Positions 1 to 7,794 of a stretch of DNA of 64,000 bases are shown here, piece by piece. The translations under genes were made by a program, and so were the position numbers. This stretch comes from Acidaminococcus hominis (GTDB lineage: Bacteria > Bacillota > Negativicutes > Acidaminococcales > Acidaminococcaceae). The notes beneath the pieces were generated by a model. The model searched no databases. It was not told where the DNA came from and saw only the letters and a list, made by a program, of their open reading frames with translations. The stretch covers positions 183,390 through 247,389 of the forward strand of contig NZ_OLMM01000005.1 in assembly GCF_900291475.1 (NCBI RefSeq), in the 5' to 3' direction. Within the stretch, counting starts at the first letter, position 1, and every line of letters starts with the position of its first letter.

Positions 1-144
1 GTAGAGCGGTTCTCTGATGAGGATATCCTGAACATGGCAGATACGCTGAACCAGCGCCCACGTCGTGTTTTGGGCTACCATACGCCGTCAGAGCTATTTG
101 ATGCATTCCTCGATGAAGTTTATGCTATTGAGTGTGTTTCTTGA
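1..144 (+). pseudogene. IS30-like transposase, C-terminal fragment
   Basis: An open frame enters from the left edge and stops at TGA 142-144, leaving 47 residues. It contains LNQRPRRVLGYHTPSELF, the typical end of IS30-family integrase/transposase proteins (family knowledge: the catalytic core ends just before an N-x-RPR-x-LGY-x-TP motif). Only the tail is in the window, so it cannot be told whether the element is intact to the left. It ends about 80 bases upstream of the AspT-like carrier gene, so an insertion may separate that gene from its older promoter region. Confidence 0.75.
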
Positions 145-150
145 TTATAG

Positions 151-177
151 TTGTTCAAATTCAACTTGCAATTTACC
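151..177 (+). mobile_element. Probable right terminal repeat of the IS30-like element
   Basis: Directly after the transposase stop, the sequence starting TTGTTCAAATTCAACTTG has the look of an IS30-family outer terminal repeat, which usually lies within a few tens of bases of the transposase stop. The left copy is outside the window, so the repeat pairing cannot be checked here. Confidence 0.5.
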
Positions 178-227
178 TTCTAAATTTTTTCTCATTTTTT
201 TTCTTTTTTTACAGAGGGGGATGACCT

Positions 228-1646
228 ATGCAATTCGATTTAGTTGGTTTTTTCCTGAATCCATTGGTCCTGCTGTTTTTGACCATGGCTTTGGGAAACA
301 TGTTCGGTGAACTGCAGTTCAAGAAGTTCAAGTTCGGTATCACCGGGACCCTGTTTGTGGGCCTGGGCATCGGCTACTTCCTGACCCAGTACGCCGCCAC
401 CATCGCCAAGGGCAGCAAGTATTTTGCTACTGCCACCACCATCATGCAGGGGAAAGTAATCAACGGCACCCTGATGAACCTGTCTTTGCTGATTTTCCTG
501 GTTGGTACCGGTCTGTTGGCCGCCAAGGACATGAAGTACGCCATCAGCAAATTCGGCCGTCAATTTGTGATTCTTGCCATTTTTATTCCGTTTGTAGGCG
601 CTGTTTGTTCCTATGGCTTCTCCAAAGCCCTGGACAACATGAGCCCCTACCAGATTACCGGTACCTACACCGGCGCTCTGACCAGCTCCACCGGCCTGGC
701 TGCTGCTACGGAATCTTCCGATTCTGAATCCCGGCGGATTGCCCAGGATTTCCAGAATCAGGACCAGAAGACCCAAAAGAAGATGCTGGCCATCATCAAC
801 GGGGCCAAGGCTCGGGATGCCAAGCTGCGCAACCAGCCGGTTCCTGAAACCATGACCGTAGAAAATACCCAGAGCCTGAAAAACGAAGACGTTGAAGTGT
901 TCGTTACGGAAGCCAAAGCCGGCGTAGGCGTTGGCCATTCCATCGGTTATCCTTTCGGCGTACTGTTCCTGATCATCGCCGTAAACGTAATTCCCAAAAT
1001 CTTTGGGTTTGACGTGGAAAAGGAAAAAGAAGAGTACTTTGCCCAAAAGGCCTTGGATATTAAAAAGAATGAAAACCTGGCCGTGGACAAGATGCCGGAA
1101 GTTCCCCTGGACTTTATCGGTTTCTCCCTGGCAGCCTTCCTGGGCTTCCTGCTGGGTTCCATTAAGATTTACCTGGGACCTTTGGGGATGTTCTCCCTGG
1201 GTTCTACCGGCGGCGCCATCATCGTTTCCTTGATTCTGGGCGCTGTGGGCAAACTGGGTCCCATCCACTTCCGCATGAACTCCATGGTGCTGGGCAAGAT
1301 GCGTACCTACTTCCTGTCCGTGTTCCTGGCTGGTACCGGCCTGAACTACGGCTTCCGGGTGGTGGATGCCATCACCGGCGCTGGCTACATGATCGTAATC
1401 ATTTCTTCCCTGGTAGCCATCCTGTCCATCCTGTTCGGCTTCCTGCTGGGCCGCTACTGCTTCCACATCAACTGGACCCTCTTGTGCGGCGCCATCACCG
1501 GCGGCATGACCTCCGCTCCTGGCCTGGGTGCTGCCATTGATGCCATTGAATGCGATGAACCGGCTGTATCCTACGGTGCTACCCAGCCCCTGGCTACCCT
1601 GTTCATGGTAATCTTCTCCATCATCATCCATAAGCTGCCTATCTGA
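228..1646 (+). CDS. AspT/YidE-YbjL-type membrane antiporter
   Basis: A 472-residue integral membrane protein, probably an amino-acid or dicarboxylate exchanger. Two related halves surround a central hydrophilic region (about residues 165-225 and 255-285). Each half carries a small-residue-rich membrane motif: GTYTGALTSSTGLAAATE in the first, and CGAITGGMTSAPGLGAAID followed by SYGATQPLATLF in the second. These are typical of the YidE/YbjL duplication found in the aspartate:alanine exchanger family. The start is supported by AGAGGGGG seven to twelve bases upstream. The gene stands alone, between an IS30-like end and a hairpin terminator. Substrate is not readable from sequence. An aspartate/alanine or succinate type exchange would fit an amino-acid-fermenting host (inference). 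An unrelated Na+/glutamate symporter is less likely given the duplicated motif. Confidence 0.7.
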   Translation: MQFDLVGFFLNPLVLLFLTMALGNMFGELQFKKFKFGITGTLFVGLGIGYFLTQYAATIAKGSKYFATATTIMQGKVINGTLMNLSLLIFLVGTGLLAAKDMKYAISKFGRQFVILAIFIPFVGAVCSYGFSKALDNMSPYQITGTYTGALTSSTGLAAATESSDSESRRIAQDFQNQDQKTQKKMLAIINGAKARDAKLRNQPVPETMTVENTQSLKNEDVEVFVTEAKAGVGVGHSIGYPFGVLFLIIAVNVIPKIFGFDVEKEKEEYFAQKALDIKKNENLAVDKMPEVPLDFIGFSLAAFLGFLLGSIKIYLGPLGMFSLGSTGGAIIVSLILGAVGKLGPIHFRMNSMVLGKMRTYFLSVFLAGTGLNYGFRVVDAITGAGYMIVIISSLVAILSILFGFLLGRYCFHINWTLLCGAITGGMTSAPGLGAAIDAIECDEPAVSYGATQPLATLFMVIFSIIIHKLPI

Positions 1647-1656
1647 TGCAGCTGTC

Positions 1657-1703
1657 CAAAATTGTCTGCCAAAGCCCTTGGGGTTCTGGCAGACAATTTT
1701 TTA
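1657..1703 (+). terminator. Rho-independent terminator after the AspT-like gene
   Basis: AAATTGTCTGCCA pairs with TGGCAGACAATTT across a short loop and runs into a T tract at 1697-1702. Confidence 0.85.
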
Positions 1704-1780
1704 TGGCTTGGCAGGAAACTGCCCTGCGTAAGAAATTTGTGCTAAAATGTTGGTAAAACAACGGACTATTCTTTCCGTTT

Positions 1781-1789
1781 TGCTATAAT
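1781..1789 (+). promoter_or_regulatory. Extended -10 promoter for the cupin gene
   Basis: TGCTATAAT is a perfect extended -10 element, 21 bases before the ATG at 1810. No good -35 hexamer is seen, which is common for extended -10 promoters. Confidence 0.5.
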
Positions 1790-1809
1790 ACAAGCAAGGG
1801 GGGAGGAAC

Positions 1810-2460
1810 ATGCAGGCAGGAACTGTTTTTTCATTGGTACAAAACAACCAGCCCGTAGAAGGCTGCACCATTTCCGGACAGCTGTTTCCAGGGAAACAGG
1901 CAGAGGCCCTGCTTTTCTCGTTGGCTCAGGGAACGTCCATCAGCGCTGAGAGTTATCCTCAGGGACGGCTTTATTTGGGCCTTGCAGGAGAGCTGGTACT
2001 TCAGGATCCGGAGGAGCAGCGCCAGGTAGGCGCCGGTCAGGTGGCCTTTCGCAAGGGCGGCAGCTTGACCAAGCTTCTGGCTCCCCAAGCTGCAATTTAT
2101 GCAGAAATTCCCATCAAGGAGGAAAAAAACATGGCAATGGCATTGGATGCAGGAAAAGTAATGAAGCTGGCTGACCTGGTTCCCTACCAGGCAGGCAAAA
2201 TCGTCAACCGGGATCTGGTGGACGAGGCACATATGAAGTTTGTGGTGCTGAGCTTTGCCGGCGGAACAGCGCTGCCGGAACACGCTGCACCGGGCCAGGC
2301 CCTGATTTTCGCCCTGGATGGGGAAGCAGTCATTACCTACGAAGGCAAGGACCATCTCATTAAGGCAGGGGAAAACTTCGTCTTCGCTCCCGGCGGCCTT
2401 CACGCCGTCCGGGTGGAGCAGGGACAGCAGTTTAAGATGGCCCTGCTGCTAAATCTCTAA
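1810..2460 (+). CDS. Two-domain cupin protein with possible internal start
   Basis: 216 residues forming two cupin-like halves. Residues 1-107 contain no histidine, so that half cannot form a normal cupin metal site. Residues 108-216 keep a cupin pattern: histidine in LPEHAAPGQALIF, an acidic sheet residue in DGEAVITYEG, and histidine in PGGLHAVRV. The gene has a perfect extended -10 and a GGGGGGAGG Shine-Dalgarno. A second strong ribosome binding site, AAGGAGG, sits seven bases before an in-frame ATG at 2131, exactly at the domain boundary. The second cupin may therefore also be made alone as a 109-residue protein. Small one-domain cupins often act as isomerases, oxygenases or sensors; no function can be assigned here. 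It is bounded by its own promoter and terminator. Confidence 0.75.
   Translation: MQAGTVFSLVQNNQPVEGCTISGQLFPGKQAEALLFSLAQGTSISAESYPQGRLYLGLAGELVLQDPEEQRQVGAGQVAFRKGGSLTKLLAPQAAIYAEIPIKEEKNMAMALDAGKVMKLADLVPYQAGKIVNRDLVDEAHMKFVVLSFAGGTALPEHAAPGQALIFALDGEAVITYEGKDHLIKAGENFVFAPGGLHAVRVEQGQQFKMALLLNL
2117..2133 (+). promoter_or_regulatory. Internal Shine-Dalgarno and in-frame ATG inside the cupin gene
   Basis: AAGGAGG followed by A-rich spacing and ATG at 2131, in frame with the surrounding gene (codon 108). Strength and spacing match the best start sites in the window, which is not expected by chance at a domain junction. Confidence 0.55.
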
Positions 2461-2501
2461 GCATTGAACATAAGGAATACCCTGGATTGAAGATTTTCAT
2501 A

Positions 2502-2535
2502 GGGGGCGTGCAGCGGCGCGTCCCCGCTTTTTTTT
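2502..2535 (+). terminator. Rho-independent terminator after the cupin gene
   Basis: GGGGGCGTGC pairs with GCGCGTCCCC (two G-T wobbles), followed by CGC and a run of eight T. Confidence 0.8.
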
Positions 2536-2633
2536 GCCCGAAAGGGGAAGTGGGGTACCTGAAAACACCTTTACAGAATTATCAAAATTGCTGTAGAATA
2601 TTTGTATACAAAAAACACAGGAGGCATTTTCCC

Positions 2634-3593
2634 ATGGACACCAACAATCTCCGTTATTTTGCCGCTGTGGCCAAGTATGGTTCTATTACCCAGGCGGCCA
2701 AGGCCATGTATATTTCCCAGCCCCAGCTGAGCCACATCATCAAGCAGCTGGAACAGGAAATGGGCCTGACCTTGTTTCGGCGGACCAGCCAGGGCACCCG
2801 GCTTACCGTGGACGGCCAGCGGGTTTTGAGCCACTGCAAGGTGATTCTCAGGGAAATGGACAGGCTGGAAAATATGGCCAGTACCCAGAAAATGGACCAC
2901 AGCCGCCTGAATGTCAGTATGACCCGGTTTTCCCATACTTCCGAGTGTTTTAACGAAATCTGCCGGAAGTACCAGGATATCGACAGTTTTTCCAGCCACC
3001 TGTGCGAAGCAGCCACCATGAATGTGGTGGAGCAGGTGAAAAGCGGGTATTCCAATGTAGGGGTGATCCATGTTTCTACCCAGCGGCCGGACCTTACCGG
3101 GTACTTTGCCCAGCAGGGCCTGACCTACCTGCCGCTGGCCTGCTTTAAGCCCTATGTGTGCCTGTCCAAGGAGCATGAGCTGATCCGCCGGCACGGCCGG
3201 AAGGGTATCCATATCCAGGACTTGCAGGACTACGGCTTTGTCCGGTACATGGGGCAGTATGAGGACTTTATTTATCATATCAGTACGGAAAAGGGGCCTA
3301 TAGACCTGAACGAGGCCCGGAAGATTGTTTACGTCAACGATCGGCAGGAACAGATGCGGCTGTTGTCCAAAACCAATTTCTTTACGGTGGGGATTATGGA
3401 ATTTCCGGACCAGGGGGCCATGTACGGGGTGATTTCCGTGCCCCTTTTGGGCTGCCAGGAACATCTGCGCTTTGGGATTATTTTGCGGCAAAATGCAATT
3501 TTATCCCAAATGGAGGAGGATTTTATCACCCTGCTGCAGAATCAATACCATAAACTCCAGGCACAGGAAGCGGACCTTTTATCGGCTTCGTAA
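2634..3593 (+). CDS. LysR-family transcriptional regulator
   Basis: 319 residues. The N-terminal winged helix is unmistakable: MDTNNLRYFAAVAKYGSI, then TQAAKAMYISQPQLSHIIKQ and LGxTLFRR-like spacing (here LTLFRRTSQGTRLT). The rest is a LysR effector-binding domain. The start at 2634 is chosen because CAGGAGG precedes it by nine bases and the family motif begins there; an upstream in-frame ATG (2487) would run through the preceding terminator. It lies in the same direction just before the AGCS symporter and glutaminase genes, with 102 bases between, so it is a candidate local activator of glutamine use (inference). Confidence 0.88.
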   Translation: MDTNNLRYFAAVAKYGSITQAAKAMYISQPQLSHIIKQLEQEMGLTLFRRTSQGTRLTVDGQRVLSHCKVILREMDRLENMASTQKMDHSRLNVSMTRFSHTSECFNEICRKYQDIDSFSSHLCEAATMNVVEQVKSGYSNVGVIHVSTQRPDLTGYFAQQGLTYLPLACFKPYVCLSKEHELIRRHGRKGIHIQDLQDYGFVRYMGQYEDFIYHISTEKGPIDLNEARKIVYVNDRQEQMRLLSKTNFFTVGIMEFPDQGAMYGVISVPLLGCQEHLRFGIILRQNAILSQMEEDFITLLQNQYHKLQAQEADLLSAS

Positions 3594-3695
3594 ATACCCC
3601 CTATGTAAATCATCTATTTCCTGCATGGATTCATCTTATCTTATAATGAATTTGTGAAGTTTTCGCAAGATTCGAAAATAGGAGGATGAACGAAG

Positions 3696-5183
3696 ATGAT
3701 GGAATTTTTGGATGCATTGGACAGTGTGCTGTATTATCCCATCCTGCTGGTGGTCATGGGGGCTGCCGGTTTGTACTTTAGTGTGCGCATGGGCTTTGTG
3801 CAGCTGCGGCGGCTGCCGGAAGCCATTCACCTGGTGATGGCCAAACCGGCGGATGGAAGTACTACCTCTCCTTTTCAGGCACTGATGGTTTCCACGGCGG
3901 CCTGTGTGGGAACCGGGAATATCATCGGGGTATCCACGGCCATTTGTTTGGGGGGACCGGGGGCTGTGTTCTGGATGACCTTGATGGCGATTATTGGGGC
4001 GGCTTCTTCCTTTACGGAATGCACCCTAGCCCAGATCTTCAAGCGGCGGAAAGAGGACGGTTCCTCCTACGGGGGCCCGGCCTACTACATTGAAGATGCC
4101 CTGCACAATAAGGCTCTGGCAACTGCCTTCGTTATTTTCCTGCTGCTGACCTATTCCTTTGGGTTCAACCTTCTGTGCTCCTACAATGTGCAGTCCACCT
4201 TTTCCGTCTACAGCTTTTATAATCCGTCGGTAACCCCGGCCATTATTGGGGCTATTATGGCAGCCTTGGTAGGAATCTGCGTACTGGGCGGTTCCAAGGC
4301 CATTGAAAAAGCTGCCAGCCTGCTGGTACCCGTTATGGGGGTGGCGTATGTTGTCGTTACGGTGGTGGTTTTGGTGATGAATTATCAAGTTCTTCCGCAG
4401 GTTATCGAAACCATTTTTGCGGATGCATTCAACTTCCGGGCTATTTTTGGCGGTATCGGCGGGTCCTGCCTGGTCATGGGCATTAAACGGGGGCTCTATT
4501 CCAACGAAGCTGGGGTGGGCAGTGCGCCTAACGCAGCAGCTTCCGCCACTACCACCCATCCGGTAAAACAGGGACTGGTGCAGATGCTGTCCGTATACAT
4601 CGATACGGTCATCCTGTGCAACGCTACGGCACTGATGTGCCTGGTGTCCGGGGTGCAGGGCAATGCAGAAAATGCCGGGGCTGTATGGGTACAAACGTCC
4701 TTGTATCAGGTGCTGGGCAGCTTTGGCCCTATGTTTATCACCGTGGCCATGATTTTGTTCTCCTTCACTACGCTGATAGGGAACATTTACTACTGCCAGA
4801 ACGGACTGGCCTATCTGAACCATAAAAAGATGCCCAGTCAAGGCTTTATGAAGGGTTTCTACCTGTATGCCGTCTTGATTGTCTTTGTAGGCGCCATTAT
4901 TCCTATGGCAGCAGCCTGGGATTTGGCAGACATTATGATGGGCGGCATGACCCTGATCAACCTGACGGCCTGCCTGCTGCTCAGCGGGGTGGTTGTCAAG
5001 GCATATCAGGATTATTGCAAACAAAAGGCTGCCGGGCTGGATCCCCAGTTCCTGGGCTCCGCCATTGGCCTGAAACCCAGCGAAATTGAATTTTGGAAGG
5101 ACGGCACGGAAAGCCACGAAGAAACTGACGAGGACGACGAAGGGCTGGAAGCGTTAAGCAATCATGCTGGTCCTTCCTTGTAA
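3696..5183 (+). CDS. Sodium:amino-acid symporter, AGCS family, probably glutamine
   Basis: 495 residues, about eleven membrane segments, of the alanine/glycine:cation symporter (AGCS) family. Family-like stretches include STAACVGTGNIIGVSTAI near residue 67, SYGGPAYYIEDAL near 126, and GIKRGLYSNEAGVGSAPNAA near 264. An acidic, charged C-terminus (residues 465-495) is cytoplasmic. AGGAGG precedes the ATG. The next gene, 46 bases downstream, is a glutaminase. In Bacillus subtilis the glnT-glsA pair has the same content, so glutamine is the favoured substrate (inference from context). Alanine or glycine uptake remains possible. Confidence 0.85.
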   Translation: MMEFLDALDSVLYYPILLVVMGAAGLYFSVRMGFVQLRRLPEAIHLVMAKPADGSTTSPFQALMVSTAACVGTGNIIGVSTAICLGGPGAVFWMTLMAIIGAASSFTECTLAQIFKRRKEDGSSYGGPAYYIEDALHNKALATAFVIFLLLTYSFGFNLLCSYNVQSTFSVYSFYNPSVTPAIIGAIMAALVGICVLGGSKAIEKAASLLVPVMGVAYVVVTVVVLVMNYQVLPQVIETIFADAFNFRAIFGGIGGSCLVMGIKRGLYSNEAGVGSAPNAAASATTTHPVKQGLVQMLSVYIDTVILCNATALMCLVSGVQGNAENAGAVWVQTSLYQVLGSFGPMFITVAMILFSFTTLIGNIYYCQNGLAYLNHKKMPSQGFMKGFYLYAVLIVFVGAIIPMAAAWDLADIMMGGMTLINLTACLLLSGVVVKAYQDYCKQKAAGLDPQFLGSAIGLKPSEIEFWKDGTESHEETDEDDEGLEALSNHAGPSL

Positions 5184-5229
5184 AACTTGGCTTTATAAAA
5201 TAGCTTGACCTAAGAAGGGGGAAAGGGCA

Positions 5230-6171
5230 ATGGTTTTGGAAAAGAAAGAAGTACAGCAAATCCTGGATGATGCGTTAAACGAAGGGCGCAGCGTCCTGTA
5301 CGAGGGCAAGGTGGCCAGTTATATTCCTGAACTGGCCAAGGCCAACTCTGGCAATCTGGGTGTGTGCATTATGAAAAAAGATGGCAGCGTTTACAGCGCC
5401 GGGGATGATAATATTCCCTTTACCATCCAAAGTATTTCCAAAACCTTTGGCCTGATTCTGGCCCTGCAGACTGCCGGCTACGACAAGGTATTCAGCAAAA
5501 TCGGCATGGAACCTACTGGAGACCGGTTTGACAGCATTCTGCAGCTGGAACTGAAGGATTGGCGTCCCTTTAACCCCATGATCAACGCCGGAGCCATTGT
5601 GACCACCAGCTGCATCGAAACTCCGGACCCTTTCGGTTCCTTCCTGGAACTGGTCCGGAAGCTGTGTGACAATCCCAAAATCCGGCTGAACGAATGCGTG
5701 TACCAGTCCGAGAAAAAGACCGGCACCCGGAACCGCTCCATCGCCTTTTTGCTGAAAAGCGACCATGTGCTGGACGGGGAACCGGAAGAGGTACTGGATG
5801 TCTATTTTCGGATGTGCTCTGTTATGGTTACCGCCCGGGATTTGGCCCACTACGGCATGATCCTGTCCAACCACGGGGTGGACCCCAAAACCGGGGAACA
5901 GCTGGTGGATTCCAAGATTATCCGGATTGTGACCACCCTGATGATGCTCTGCGGGATGTACGACGAATCCGGGGAATACGCAGTGAAAGTGGGGCTGCCC
6001 AGCAAAAGCGGCGTAGGCGGCGGGATTTGCGCCGTCGCCCGGCAGGGCGTGGGCATTGGGACCTTCGGTCCCATGCTGAACAAGAAGGGCAACAGTGTAG
6101 GGGGCATGAAAATCCTCCAGGTCCTTTCCGACCGGCTGGGCCTGCACGTATTTGATTCCAAAGCGTTCTAA
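5230..6171 (+). CDS. glsA: Glutaminase
   Basis: 313 residues, the usual length for the bacterial beta-lactamase-like glutaminase family that hydrolyses L-glutamine to glutamate and ammonia in the cytoplasm. The catalytic SxxK motif is S68-I-S-K71 in FTIQSISKTFGL. Other family blocks are LEDWRPFNPMINAGAI-like (here LKDWRPFNPMINAGAIV) and the glycine-rich SGVGGGICAV near residue 260. A GGGGGAAAGG ribosome site precedes the ATG. It closes a probable two-gene operon with the AGCS symporter, giving a glutamine import and deamidation module that would feed glutamate fermentation. A hairpin terminator follows. Confidence 0.93.
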   Translation: MVLEKKEVQQILDDALNEGRSVLYEGKVASYIPELAKANSGNLGVCIMKKDGSVYSAGDDNIPFTIQSISKTFGLILALQTAGYDKVFSKIGMEPTGDRFDSILQLELKDWRPFNPMINAGAIVTTSCIETPDPFGSFLELVRKLCDNPKIRLNECVYQSEKKTGTRNRSIAFLLKSDHVLDGEPEEVLDVYFRMCSVMVTARDLAHYGMILSNHGVDPKTGEQLVDSKIIRIVTTLMMLCGMYDESGEYAVKVGLPSKSGVGGGICAVARQGVGIGTFGPMLNKKGNSVGGMKILQVLSDRLGLHVFDSKAF

Positions 6172-6205
6172 TCTCATTGCTATAGATAAACTCCCTCTTT
6201 TTTCG

Positions 6206-6240
6206 AAAAAGGCCTGTGCAGCTCCAGCACGGGCCTTTTT
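6206..6240 (+). terminator. Rho-independent terminator after glsA
   Basis: AAAAAGGCCTGTGC pairs with GCACGGGCCTTTTT around a seven-base loop, ending in T5. Confidence 0.9.
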
Positions 6241-6312
6241 CATGGTATAATAAAAACTTGAGACAAATAACCTGTACCCAATGGGGCAGTACGCAAACAA
6301 GGAGGCAATACC

Positions 6313-7191
6313 ATGGACCTGGCACCCAAACTCACCATGCTGATTTCGCTTTTGATTTTCGGGACCATTGGGTTGGTGCGGCGGTTTATTCCCCTGGATT
6401 CCGTGCCGCTGGCCCTGCTCCGGGCGCTTTTGGGCTGCGTAACCCTGGTTCTCATTATGGCCGTAACCCGGCAGCCCCTGCGGCTGCGGGAGCTTTTGGC
6501 CTACAAGGGGAAACTGCTGCTATGCGGTCTTTTGCTGGGCTTGGACTGGATCTGCTTTTTTGAGTCCTTTAACTATACTACGGTTGCCGTGGCTACCCTG
6601 TGCTACTATATGGCCCCGGTCTTTATGCTGTTGGCGGCGCCCCTGGTGTTTCACGAAACCCTGGGCCCCTGGAAGCTGGCCTGCGCTGGCTGCACAATTT
6701 TGGGGATGCTGCTGGTTTCCGGGTACGTGGGCAGTACGGAAATCCAGATTCAAGGCCCGGGGGTGGTCTTTGCCCTGTTGGGAGCCCTGTTCTATGCCGG
6801 GGTTATCATCCTGAACAAGGGCATCCTGGGCCTCACCGCCTACGAAAAATCTGCCACCCAGCTGGGGATTGCGGCCCTTTTGCTGCTGCCTTACACGGCG
6901 GCAGTGGGCAAGCTGCACTTTGCCGGGGTGGGGACAACGGGAGCCCTTTTGATTCTGGTTTTGGGGGTGGTCCATACAGGACTGGCCTACGGTCTGTACT
7001 ACGGCTCCCTGACCCAGGTATCCGCCCAGGCTACGGCCCTGCTCAGCTATGTAGACCCCATTACCGCAGTGCTGCTGTCCGCCTTTGTGCTCCGGGAACC
7101 CATGTCGGCCTGGCAGGCTGCCGGGGTATGCCTGGTTCTGGGCGGCATGATTGGCAGTGAAATCAAGAACCCGCTGAAAAAAGCGGCGTAA
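6313..7191 (+). CDS. EamA-family (DMT) transporter
   Basis: 292 residues with about ten hydrophobic segments in two repeated five-segment halves, the drug/metabolite transporter fold. Typical EamA signatures are RALLGCVTLVLIM in the first half and the second-half pattern TALLSYVDPITAVLLSAFVLREPM. ACAAGGAGG lies eight bases before ATG. A TATAAT at 6246-6251 just after the glsA terminator may be its promoter. The DUF1653 gene follows 19 bases downstream and is probably co-transcribed. Substrate unknown; many family members export amino acids or metabolites. Confidence 0.82.
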   Translation: MDLAPKLTMLISLLIFGTIGLVRRFIPLDSVPLALLRALLGCVTLVLIMAVTRQPLRLRELLAYKGKLLLCGLLLGLDWICFFESFNYTTVAVATLCYYMAPVFMLLAAPLVFHETLGPWKLACAGCTILGMLLVSGYVGSTEIQIQGPGVVFALLGALFYAGVIILNKGILGLTAYEKSATQLGIAALLLLPYTAAVGKLHFAGVGTTGALLILVLGVVHTGLAYGLYYGSLTQVSAQATALLSYVDPITAVLLSAFVLREPMSAWQAAGVCLVLGGMIGSEIKNPLKKAA

Positions 7192-7210
7192 AAGAAAGAA
7201 GGAGAGGGTT

Positions 7211-7489
7211 ATGGATCCTTTGGCACATGTATTTCATCCCGGCGATATTGTCCGGCATTTCAAATGGGAAACCTTGACTGACGAGGAAAAGAAAACCAAC
7301 CGGTATCTGTATCGGATTATTGGCCCCGCCGTCCATACGGAAACCCGGGAACCCCTGATGGTCTACCAGGCCCTGTATGGGGATTTTGGGGTGTACGCCC
7401 GGCCTTCCGCCATGTTCTACAGCGAAGTGGAACACGACAAGTACCCCCAAATCCAGCAGAAATACCGTTTTGAAAAGCTGCGGAAATAA
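7211..7489 (+). CDS. DUF1653 domain protein
   Basis: A 92-residue soluble protein recognised as DUF1653 by its layout: FHPGDIVRHFKWETL near residue 8, YRIIGPAVHTET, PLMVYQALYGDFGVYARP and MFYSEV. The family is a small beta-rich fold of unknown role. GAAGGAGAGGG precedes the start. It follows the EamA gene closely. The window gives no further hint of its function. Confidence 0.8.
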   Translation: MDPLAHVFHPGDIVRHFKWETLTDEEKKTNRYLYRIIGPAVHTETREPLMVYQALYGDFGVYARPSAMFYSEVEHDKYPQIQQKYRFEKLRK

Positions 7490-7515
7490 AAAGGTAAACC
7501 TATAAATATATATGG

Positions 7516-7544
7516 TTGACACAAATAAGAAATGCTTCTATACT
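7516..7544 (+). promoter_or_regulatory. Strong sigma-A-type promoter
   Basis: TTGACA (7516-7521), exactly 17 bases, then TATACT (7539-7544). Predicted start is near 7551. It drives a non-coding stretch that ends in a terminator before the next gene. Confidence 0.85.
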
Positions 7545-7550
7545 GGGAAG

Positions 7551-7660
7551 CAGAAAACCCCAGGAATGCAGCGGCATTCCTTACCCCCATCTTCCCTCAA
7601 GGAGGGGGAACCCCTGCAAAAAACAAGTCCGGTCATTGGTGGCCCCGGGCTTGTTTTTTT
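7551..7660 (+). ncRNA. Candidate stand-alone structured small RNA (~110 nt)
   Basis: Between a consensus promoter and a strong terminator lies a short transcript with no plausible coding frame. Visible pairings are GCAG (7550-7553) with CTGC (7614-7617), a seven-pair hairpin GGAATGC/GCATTCC with loop AGCG (7563-7580), and a C-run/G-run domain. In that domain two C-runs (7558-7561 and 7584-7588) can each pair with the single G-run at 7604-7608, or CCCTC can pair with GAGGG inside it. The G-run follows AAGGA, so a Shine-Dalgarno-like AAGGAGG is partly sequestered. It does not match 6S, SRP or tmRNA or the common riboswitch cores I know. It could be an sRNA or a leader that terminates before the M24 peptidase gene, 135 bases further on. 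Confidence 0.55.
7623..7660 (+). terminator. Terminator of the candidate small RNA
   Basis: AACAAGTCCGG pairs over eleven positions with CCGGGCTTGTT (one G-T), followed by T7. Confidence 0.9.
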
Positions 7661-7794
7661 ATGTCCGGCAGGGGAAATTCACGGTTTTTCAAGAAAATTG
7701 CTTTTTATCCGTAATTGTCATATGATAAAGAAATCAAAGTAGTATTTTTGGGAGGCCTCCGGGGCCCTTCCTGAAATAGAATGGAGAATGCAGG

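Noticed and set aside
7512-7742. Overlapping short open frames of 60-76 codons across the candidate small RNA
   Set aside because: They cross the promoter, both hairpins and the terminator, lack ribosome sites and give no protein-like sequence.
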